From an uncultured Solobacterium sp. (GTDB lineage: Bacteria > Bacillota_I > Bacilli_A > Erysipelotrichales > Erysipelotrichaceae), in the NCBI GenBank assembly GCA_900554555.1, contig USIC01000069.1, forward strand, positions 1-5,457: DNA of 5,457 nucleotides, written 5' to 3'. The notes below the pieces were generated by a model, which worked only from the letters and a program-made list of their open reading frames with translations, ran no database searches and had not been told where the DNA came from. Shown piece after piece: positions 1-5,182 of the stretch (position 1 is the first letter of the stretch; each line of letters starts with the position of its first letter). Position numbers and translations under genes: made by a program.

Positions 1-311
1 AGGAATGTGCTTCACATACCTCATTTCCCTTAAAATCATTACATGCTCACCAGGTTCAGCATCTACAAAATGTAATCAACCATGGTGCAATTGCCTTTTT
101 AATTGTAAAATGGACAGTGTTTAACGAAACCTATTATGTAAAGGCAGAGGATGTGATTCGTTTCGTGAAAGAAAGCGAACGTCACTCCATTCCCTATCGG
201 TGGTTTCAAGACAATGGGCACATGATTCCCAGCACATACGTAACCCCGATTGATTATTTAAAGATTATTGATCAGTTATACTTCAACTCAGGAGGAAACA
301 ATGACAAATAA
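1..311 (+). CDS. recU: RecU Holliday junction resolvase, C-terminal part (5' end outside window)
   Basis: The open frame read from base 3 has no stop until TAA at 309-311 and gives the last 102 residues of a protein whose family length is about 200. The fragment opens with E-C-A-S-H-T-S-F-P-L, followed by an H-x-HQ-x-x-H stretch, G-A-I-A-F-L-I-V and a Tyr/Asp-rich tail. This matches the second half of RecU, just after its catalytic E-x-K segment. The catalytic acidic residues are therefore outside the window. RecU cleaves Holliday junctions and modulates RecA during recombinational repair and chromosome segregation in Bacillota. The next gene is a class A PBP, the same order as recU-ponA in Bacillus, which supports the call. 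A GTG at 117 could open a shorter frame, but the similarity continues unbroken upstream of it, so it is an internal valine. The end overlaps ponA by 11 bp. Confidence 0.9.
   Translation, partial: ECASHTSFPLKSLHAHQVQHLQNVINHGAIAFLIVKWTVFNETYYVKAEDVIRFVKESERHSIPYRWFQDNGHMIPSTYVTPIDYLKIIDQLYFNSGGNNDK
290..295 (+). promoter_or_regulatory. Ribosome binding site of ponA (AGGAGG), inside recU
   Basis: AGGAGG lies 5 nt before the ATG at 301 and decides the ponA start. It sits inside the last codons of recU, so ribosomes finishing recU end 11 nt beyond the ponA start. This arrangement favours translational coupling. An in-frame ATT at 268 has no Shine-Dalgarno sequence and is not the start. Confidence 0.9.
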
Positions 312-2973
312 ACAAACTAAAAAACCTGGCGTAAAGCGTAAGATACACGGTTTTAGAATTCTAACGTTATTTATGGCTATCATCGTTGGCTTTGAATTCG
401 TTGGAACTGCCGTTGGAGCTATCGCAATTAGTACGCTTTTAAAAGGAACTCCACAATTCAAGTTGGATGACTTCACTAACTTCCAATCTACGATTGTATT
501 AGACGCAAATGGCACAAAGCTTGCGGACGTTGGACAAACATTGCGTGAAAACGTTGTTTACAATCAGATTCCTGAAGCAATGGTGGATGCCTTCTTATCT
601 ATTGAAGACTCCCGTTACTTTAGTCATAACGGATTTGATATTCCACGTTTTACGAAGTCCATTATTGAAACTGTCTTACATGGTTCTATGCAAGGTGGTT
701 CTACATTTACGATGCAGCTAGTTAAGCTAACTTACTTCGTAGATGATGAAGCGGGAACTTCTAAAACCAAGAACATCCAGTATAAGGTACAGCAGATTGC
801 TTTAGCGATGGAGCTTGAAAAAAATTCCTCCAAAGAAGATATCTTTACAATGTATCTAAATAAGATGAACTTCGGTGGTGTTGGTAATATCCGTGGTGTA
901 CAGAAAGCATCCTTACAGTATTTCGGTAAGAATGTTTGGGAGTTGAATCTTGCGGAATGTGCAATGCTAGCAGGTGTTATTAACTCACCATATACATTTG
1001 ACCCACATAACTACCTTGATAAAGCGACTGCCCGTCGTAATACAGTATTAGATATGATGGTTTACCACGGCTACATTACCCAAGAAGAATGTGACCTTGC
1101 GAAATCCATCAAAGTTGAAGACTTATTGATTGACGCCAAATCAACAATCAATACCGATTATACTTATCAGGCATATATCGATGCAGCCCTCAAAGAGGCT
1201 CGTGAAGTGACTGGTCTTGATCCAATGAACGTTTCAATGGAAATTCACACAAACATGAACCCTACTGTACAAGCACAGCTTGAAAGTATTCAGGCTGGTA
1301 CAGGTGGTATCGATTTCCCTGATGATTTATATGAATTAGGTTCTATCGTTATCAATAACCAAACCGGTGAAGTCGTTGGTATCATGGGTGGAAGAAACTG
1401 GGCAAGTGGCGGATCGATGTTATTAGATCACGCTACCGAACAGTTCAACCAGCCAGGTTCCACAATCAAACCAGTTCTCGATTACGCATTAGCGTTTGAA
1501 GATCTAGGTTGGGCAACTTCTCATACTATTGTCGATAAGCCTGTTACGTATGGTAACTGGACATTCAATAACTTCGACAATACAAAATGGGGTGTTGTTG
1601 ACCTATCTAAGGCTGTTGGTCTTTCTCTAAATACTGTCGCAATTAACACATTACAAGCTGTCATCGATAAATCTGGTGTACAGCGTGTCACAAATTATTT
1701 AACTTCTCTAGGATTTAGCCAGTTTAAACCAGAGTTATTTGATATTAGTTTCGCTATTGGTGGTGGTAATATGCGTGTATCTGCACAAGAACTCGCAGCT
1801 GCTACAGGTGTACTTATCAATGGTGGTAACTATATCAAGCCTCATACAATTAACACAATCTTCTACCGTAACGGTCAGAAAGATCCATATGTCGCTCCTA
1901 CAACCGGAACATCTGTTCTATCCCCTCAAGCTGCTTACCTCGCATCTTACTTGATGCGTAATGCAGTTGACCAAGATTGGGGTAACTACATGTACGCAAT
2001 TCGTAAGGGTTATCCAGTATATGGTAAGACAGGTACAAGTGACTGGGGTGATGCAGGTCTTGAGTATGGCATTCCAGTTGGAGCCGCTAAGGATGAATGG
2101 ATGGTTGGTCAAACAACGAAGTTCACAATTGCGGTATGGTCTGGTTATGAAAAGGCCATCGCTGGTGCAGATACATACTTCTCAAGATGGAAGTTAAATA
2201 TGAATATCCCTGGTGCTATTATCAGTACTGTTCTAGATACACTAGAAGGTGCCTATGGTACTCCTGGTGAACTTGCAATGCCAGAAGGTATTAGTAAGAT
2301 TACCCATATCAAAGGCCTATACCCATATGTCGCACCAGATGATACAATCCCATCCTATTATGTATCAACAGGTCTTGTCAAGACGGAGTATGCAAAACTC
2401 GGTACATATACAAACCTTATTACAACTCCTCAAAACCTATCCTCCTTTACAGCATCCTACGATGAGAATAACGATACTGTAAACTTTGCTTGGGCACCGT
2501 ATCCAGATGCAGCGAAGCTTGTTGAAGAAAGTCACGATGATAAGACCTTCGATATCTCATGGATTACTGGTCCAATTACATACAAGGCTCGCATCGTACA
2601 GAATAGTGCTGTAGTCGCAACAATCAACTACACAGCCGATCAGTTATCGAAAGTTATTGATGGTCTACAACCAGATACAGATACACAAGTATGTGGTTAC
2701 TATGGATACGAAAAGAATGATACAGTCGCTTCAAATGAAGTCTGCGTAACCTTCCGTACACCAGTAGCGAAAGTCGCAGTACCAAGTTACAGTGACCCTC
2801 GTCAATATGTTGAATGGGGTAACGCAAATGGTATCACAATCAACCGTGCTGTCGGAGATACAATCGCATCCATGAGTGGTAGAGTACAGGATGTACGCGA
2901 TAGTAATGGTAATAGCGTAATTGGCAAAAAAGTTAAGAAAGGATCTACTGTTACAGTCTACATTTACTTCTAA
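301..2973 (+). CDS. ponA: Class A penicillin-binding protein (PBP1a type; glycosyltransferase plus transpeptidase, FN3-like and PASTA-like C-terminus)
   Basis: This 890-aa bifunctional peptidoglycan synthase should be anchored in the cytoplasmic membrane with its bulk outside. Residues 1-17 are basic and cytoplasmic, and about 18-44 form one membrane helix (with an unusual Glu32). The GT51 glycosyltransferase shows motif I E102-D-S-R-Y-F-S-H109, motif II G132-G-S-T-F-T-M-Q139-L with K142, and the N-I-R-G...Y-F-G-K block. The transpeptidase shows S387-T-I-K390 (acyl-serine nucleophile and lysine), S442-L-N444 and K576-T-G-T. Residues from about 710 to 820 look like an FN3-type beta domain with Cys798 and Cys815. 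About 825-890 resemble a PASTA domain ending K-K-G-S-T-V-T-V. The sequence resembles the pneumococcal PBP1a style. GT motif III reads Y161-K-V-Q-Q165 where the family has R-K-x-x-E, so the second conserved glutamate is absent. The start at 301 is fixed by AGGAGG at 290-295. The gene follows recU and ends at a terminator. Confidence 0.96.
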   Translation: MTNKQTKKPGVKRKIHGFRILTLFMAIIVGFEFVGTAVGAIAISTLLKGTPQFKLDDFTNFQSTIVLDANGTKLADVGQTLRENVVYNQIPEAMVDAFLSIEDSRYFSHNGFDIPRFTKSIIETVLHGSMQGGSTFTMQLVKLTYFVDDEAGTSKTKNIQYKVQQIALAMELEKNSSKEDIFTMYLNKMNFGGVGNIRGVQKASLQYFGKNVWELNLAECAMLAGVINSPYTFDPHNYLDKATARRNTVLDMMVYHGYITQEECDLAKSIKVEDLLIDAKSTINTDYTYQAYIDAALKEAREVTGLDPMNVSMEIHTNMNPTVQAQLESIQAGTGGIDFPDDLYELGSIVINNQTGEVVGIMGGRNWASGGSMLLDHATEQFNQPGSTIKPVLDYALAFEDLGWATSHTIVDKPVTYGNWTFNNFDNTKWGVVDLSKAVGLSLNTVAINTLQAVIDKSGVQRVTNYLTSLGFSQFKPELFDISFAIGGGNMRVSAQELAAATGVLINGGNYIKPHTINTIFYRNGQKDPYVAPTTGTSVLSPQAAYLASYLMRNAVDQDWGNYMYAIRKGYPVYGKTGTSDWGDAGLEYGIPVGAAKDEWMVGQTTKFTIAVWSGYEKAIAGADTYFSRWKLNMNIPGAIISTVLDTLEGAYGTPGELAMPEGISKITHIKGLYPYVAPDDTIPSYYVSTGLVKTEYAKLGTYTNLITTPQNLSSFTASYDENNDTVNFAWAPYPDAAKLVEESHDDKTFDISWITGPITYKARIVQNSAVVATINYTADQLSKVIDGLQPDTDTQVCGYYGYEKNDTVASNEVCVTFRTPVAKVAVPSYSDPRQYVEWGNANGITINRAVGDTIASMSGRVQDVRDSNGNSVIGKKVKKGSTVTVYIYF

Positions 2974-2998
2974 AAGTCTTCTTCGGAAGACTTTTTTC
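2972..2998 (+). terminator. Intrinsic terminator of recU-ponA with UUCG tetraloop
   Basis: A perfect 10-bp stem (2972-2981 with 2986-2995) closes on a C(UUCG)G tetraloop at 2982-2985, and a run of six T (2992-2997) overlaps its 3' arm. The stem starts inside the ponA stop codon, so the 3' untranslated region is practically absent. C(UUCG)G is an exceptionally stable RNA loop. Confidence 0.93.
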
Positions 2999-3010
2999 TA
3001 TGCATTCAAT

Positions 3011-3039
3011 TTGCAATTTTTTTTAATCTACCCTATAAT
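3011..3039 (+). promoter_or_regulatory. Sigma-A type promoter of the 53-aa gene
   Basis: TTGCAA at 3011-3016 (4 of 6 matches to TTGACA) is separated by exactly 17 bp from a perfect TATAAT at 3034-3039. Transcription would begin near 3046, giving a leader of about 60 nt before the TTG at 3109. It lies just after the ponA terminator and before the RBS of the small gene, so position and sequence agree. Confidence 0.8.
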
Positions 3040-3093
3040 CTTCCACAGATAAAGAAGTTGTAACAATACATTTCATTTATCAAAAAGAAAGAA

Positions 3094-3100
3094 AAGGAGG
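3094..3100 (+). promoter_or_regulatory. Strong ribosome binding site of the 53-aa gene (AAGGAGG)
   Basis: AAGGAGG followed by T lies 8 nt before the TTG at 3109. It is close to the full anti-16S complement. It makes a TTG start credible in a frame that has no ATG, and it is the main reason for calling a gene this short. Confidence 0.85.
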
Positions 3101-3108
3101 TTTTCATA

Positions 3109-3270
3109 TTGAGCTATAGAATTGAATACACAGCAAACAGCAACGGTAGTACAGTCATTGAATACGCAGATGCCAGCAGACAAGCTGAACTAGTCCGTGA
3201 AGCTGAATCCGGTACAATCAATATTATTAACGAGTACCGCTATGAATCTTATGCAGAAGTCTCTGCATAA
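3109..3270 (+). CDS. Small uncharacterised protein, 53 aa, TTG start
   Basis: I do not recognise this protein. It begins at TTG 3109, 8 nt after an AAGGAGG sequence, and ends at TAA 3268-3270. No ATG or GTG alternative gives a sensible frame. The product starts M-S-Y-R-I-E-Y and is rich in Tyr, Glu, Ser and Ala, with no cysteine, no signal peptide and no membrane segment, so it is probably a soluble cytosolic protein. By eye it would fold as two short beta strands (about residues 3-8 and 15-20), a helix (about 22-34) and a third strand (about 36-46). I-E-Y occurs at residues 5-7 and 17-19, encoded by the same nine bases 36 bp apart. It has its own promoter and terminator, so it is a one-gene transcript independent of ponA. 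Codon choice resembles that of ponA. The reality of the gene is well supported, but its function is unknown. Confidence 0.82.
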   Translation: MSYRIEYTANSNGSTVIEYADASRQAELVREAESGTINIINEYRYESYAEVSA

Positions 3271-3310
3271 TTAACCCAAACAAACACTCTAACAAAGAGA
3301 AAAATATAAA

Positions 3311-3346
3311 AAGCGATTCTTCATTGTGAAGAATCGTTTTATTTTT
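3311..3346. terminator. Bidirectional intrinsic terminator between convergent genes
   Basis: A perfect 9-bp stem (3314-3322 with 3328-3336) has a 5-nt loop, and A-rich and T-rich flanks on the two sides extend the pairing. On the + strand the stem is followed by TTTTATTTTT, which suits the 53-aa gene. On the - strand it is followed by CTTTTTATATTTTT, which suits the ZIP gene whose stop codon is at 3345-3347. One hairpin therefore appears to end both transcripts. Confidence 0.88.
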
Positions 3347-4127
3347 ATCCAAGCGCTACATCTAAAATCATCATTGTCACAAAGCCTAATGAGAATAAAA
3401 CTGTTCCAATGTTTGTATGTTTTCCTTCCGACATCTCAGGAATCAACTCTTCTACAACAACATACATCATCGCACCTGCCGCAAAACTCAAGAAGTATGG
3501 AAGTAATGGTACGACCTGTGTCGCAAATAAGATGGTTATAATTGAACCAATTGGTTCTACCAACCCAGATAAGACTCCATACACAAAGGTCTTCCACTTT
3601 GGCATTCCCTCAGCTCTAAGTGGCATTGATACAATCGCACCTTCAGGGAAGTTTTGAATAGCGATACCAAGTGCTAAGGCTAGTGCGCCAAAGTATGTAA
3701 TAGAACTATTTCCATTTAACCAACCTGCATAGACAACACCGACTGCCATTCCTTCTGGAATATTATGTAGTGTGACCGCAAGAATTAACTTCATCGAGCG
3801 TGATAGACGGTTCTCTTTTGGACCTTCTTCTGTATTGTCCAGATGCATATGTGGTGTTGCCTCATCTAAGAATAACAAGAAACCTACTCCTACCAAAAAG
3901 CCGATTGCGGCAGGAAGAAAGGATAACTTTCCAAGTGAAGAAGATTGTTCTAAAGCAGGAACTAATAAACTCCAAAACGATGCAGCTACCATGACACCTG
4001 CCGCAAATCCAGTTAACCCCTTCTGCAGTTTCTCACTCATTTTATCTTTTAAGACAAATACCATTGCGGCACCTAAAGATGTGCCGACAAATGGTATTAA
4101 TATACCGATTGTTGTACTCAATAACAT
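3345..4127 (-). CDS. ZIP-family divalent metal (zinc/iron/manganese) transporter, 8 membrane helices
   Basis: This 260-aa integral membrane protein has eight predicted helices (about 6-26, 38-58, 69-87, 113-134, 144-169, 179-203, 207-228 and 239-258), the usual ZIP length and topology. Helix 4 carries H121-N-I-P-E125-G and helix 5 carries Q158-N-F-P-E162-G, the paired signatures that form the metal site in the bacterial ZIP/GufA group. Helix 6 carries G-L-V-E191-P, and the end of helix 7 carries V-E-E-L-I-P-E. The loop between helices 3 and 4 (about 88-112) has H-M-H and several acidic residues, a common place for metal-sensing or metal-passing ligands. The family imports metals passively down a gradient. 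Exact specificity cannot be read from sequence. The start is the ATG at 4127, preceded by AGAGG at 5-nt spacing. A TTG 26 codons upstream (4205) overlaps the previous stop but has no RBS. It lies 74 bp downstream of the 307-aa gene. Confidence 0.92.
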   Translation of the reverse strand: MLLSTTIGILIPFVGTSLGAAMVFVLKDKMSEKLQKGLTGFAAGVMVAASFWSLLVPALEQSSSLGKLSFLPAAIGFLVGVGFLLFLDEATPHMHLDNTEEGPKENRLSRSMKLILAVTLHNIPEGMAVGVVYAGWLNGNSSITYFGALALALGIAIQNFPEGAIVSMPLRAEGMPKWKTFVYGVLSGLVEPIGSIITILFATQVVPLLPYFLSFAAGAMMYVVVEELIPEMSEGKHTNIGTVLFSLGFVTMMILDVALG

Positions 4128-4132
4128 ATAAT

Positions 4133-4137
4133 CCTCT
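4133..4137 (-). promoter_or_regulatory. Ribosome binding site of the ZIP transporter (AGAGG)
   Basis: On the - strand AGAGG (within a longer purine-rich GAGGAAAGAGG run) lies 5 nt before the ATG at 4127. This selects that start over the TTG at 4205, which would add 26 residues unlike the ZIP N-terminus. Confidence 0.8.
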
Positions 4138-4145
4138 TTCCTCAA

Positions 4146-4164
4146 ATTATACGGAATTATAACA
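4146..4164 (-). promoter_or_regulatory. Possible internal promoter of the ZIP gene (tandem TATAAT, one with extended -10)
   Basis: On the - strand two perfect TATAAT hexamers occur 10 bp apart (4161-4156 and 4151-4146). The upstream one is preceded by TGT, giving the extended -10 form TGnTATAAT. Neither has a good -35 hexamer at 16-18 bp, and the second would leave only a very short leader before the RBS. The gap is AT-rich, so chance matches are possible. If real, the transporter can be expressed separately from the gene before it. Confidence 0.4.
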
Positions 4165-4201
4165 CCAATCAATATTCCACGTGATCCATATACCCAATTG
4201 T

Positions 4202-5125
4202 TCAATTGATTGTTTCAAGATATGTATGTCCACGATAGATAAACTTACGACAATTTTCATCAATATCCTTCATGAAGGATAGCGGTAATTCTGCAGATGT
4301 TAAACCCGTCTTCTCAAAACAACGTGCATAGATTCCCTCATAGTCTAAGCCATAGGAAAGATCATTCCATACCTCATGAAGTAGTTGATCAACATCTTTC
4401 TCCTCTAACTCTTTCAATAATAGGATTGTTCTCAATCTTTGTATGCCTTCTTGTTGTATATCGTAATCATATTCAAACAACATCTTAATTTCATCAACTG
4501 TAGGAAGATAATAATCAAAGCGTTGTTGAGACTTTCGATACTCCTTCAACATGGAAGAGTTTAAAAGTGAGCGCCAATAAACTTGGTTCTCCTTTATTGC
4601 GATCTGTACCTCTCCTACTGGAAGTTGTTGTAAAAGAGCTTGGATATCAACATCTTCCACAAAGTAATCTTTTAACAAGAGTACCTTACAAAACTGTTCA
4701 ATAGAACACTCGCCCCAATAGTGCGTTAACACCTGTTGACACTGTAATAACCATACTTTCTGTAAACGTTGTTGTTGGAAGGTTGAATCATTTTGGCAGC
4801 GCAAAAAGATATTTTTTACTTCTTCCACAACAAAGAGTTCTTCTCCTTCAAATGCAATCAAATCATAATCCAATAAGCGCTCTAAACGTAGATTATCTTC
4901 TTCTCTAACTTCCTCATCTCTAAATACTTGCATGAATACCCGATACGTTTCATCATCTAATATAGAAAGTCGATTTTCGATATGATGATGCAAGAGAATG
5001 GTTTCGACCATCTTTTCATATAGTTCTTCCATTGCGATTTTATTTGCAGCTTGGATTCCTAAATCTCTAGCATAAAAATATAATGATTGTTTGTCGTACT
5101 GACGTAATACGTCTTTTAGTTTCAT
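4202..5125 (-). CDS. Uncharacterised 307-aa protein with helical N-terminus and possible winged-helix domain
   Basis: I cannot assign this protein to a named family with confidence. It is soluble, with no signal peptide or membrane helix, and rich in Leu, Glu and Gln. Residues 1-48 form short helices (K-D-V-L-R-Q-Y...L-Y-F-Y-A-R-D-L-G) that recall SAP/Rho-N-type modules. About 53-105 read like a winged helix: two helices and then a beta hairpin at L-I-A-F-E-G-E-E-L-F-V-V. The C-terminal third (about 205-307) is helical and ends with a K-F-I-Y-R-G-H-T-Y segment that recalls the tail of a broad group of Bacillota hypothetical proteins. These likenesses are from memory. The start is ATG 5125, because GGGAG lies 5 nt upstream. 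An in-frame ATG at 5137 lacks any RBS and would add only four residues. A terminator of the preceding gene lies just upstream, and I see no clear promoter. The ZIP gene follows after 74 bp. Confidence 0.8.
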   Translation of the reverse strand: MKLKDVLRQYDKQSLYFYARDLGIQAANKIAMEELYEKMVETILLHHHIENRLSILDDETYRVFMQVFRDEEVREEDNLRLERLLDYDLIAFEGEELFVVEEVKNIFLRCQNDSTFQQQRLQKVWLLQCQQVLTHYWGECSIEQFCKVLLLKDYFVEDVDIQALLQQLPVGEVQIAIKENQVYWRSLLNSSMLKEYRKSQQRFDYYLPTVDEIKMLFEYDYDIQQEGIQRLRTILLLKELEEKDVDQLLHEVWNDLSYGLDYEGIYARCFEKTGLTSAELPLSFMKDIDENCRKFIYRGHTYLETIN

Positions 5126-5130
5126 ATGTT

Positions 5131-5135
5131 CTCCC
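5131..5135 (-). promoter_or_regulatory. Ribosome binding site deciding the start of the 307-aa gene (GGGAG)
   Basis: GGGAG on the - strand lies 5 nt before the ATG at 5125. The other in-frame ATG (5137) overlaps this site and is preceded by a T-rich terminator tail with no Shine-Dalgarno sequence, so the downstream ATG is preferred. Confidence 0.7.
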
Positions 5136-5143
5136 ATGTATAC

Positions 5144-5170
5144 AAAAAGGATACCTCATCGGTATCCCTT
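5144..5170 (-). terminator. Intrinsic terminator of the flavoprotein gene
   Basis: Read on the - strand, the stem pairs GGATACC (5167-5161) with GGTATCC (5155-5149) around a 5-nt loop. It can be extended by one G-U and two A-U pairs, and it is followed by five T (5148-5144). It lies 12 bp after the stop codon at 5183. It separates the flavoprotein transcript from the 307-aa gene, whose start is only about 20 bp further on. Confidence 0.85.
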
Positions 5171-5182
5171 ATGTAAATGTGA

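Noticed and set aside
268..300. An 11-codon N-terminal extension of the PBP starting at ATT 268
   Set aside because: ATT is a very rare start with no Shine-Dalgarno sequence here, while ATG 301 has AGGAGG at 5 nt and begins a typical basic cytoplasmic tail.
117..311. A separate small gene from GTG 117
   Set aside because: RecU-like sequence continues upstream in the same frame to the window edge, so this is only the tail of recU.
3121..3169. Direct repeat of ATTGAATAC 36 bp apart as a repeat element
   Set aside because: Both copies are in frame and encode I-E-Y in the small protein. With only two short copies, this is protein-level or chance similarity rather than a DNA element.
3284..3300. 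Short CTCT...AGAG inverted repeat after the 53-aa gene
   Set aside because: It is only a 4-bp stem and not followed by a T run. The convincing terminator is the next hairpin at 3311-3346.
3409..4131. Open frames on the + strand opposite the ZIP gene (3409-3657, 3772-4131, 3800-3994)
   Set aside because: They are antisense shadows with no RBS and no plausible domain, while the - strand frame has clear ZIP motifs.
4128..4205. A 26-residue N-terminal extension of the ZIP transporter from TTG 4205
   Set aside because: No RBS precedes the TTG, and the ATG at 4127 has AGAGG at 5 nt and gives the normal ZIP N-terminus.
5126..5137. A four-residue longer start (ATG 5137) for the 307-aa protein
   Set aside because: It has no RBS and overlaps the GGGAG site that serves ATG 5125.
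5126..5142. TATACA on the - strand after the T run as a -10 box for the 307-aa gene
   Set aside because: There is no -35 match at 16-18 bp, and transcription would start inside or after the RBS.
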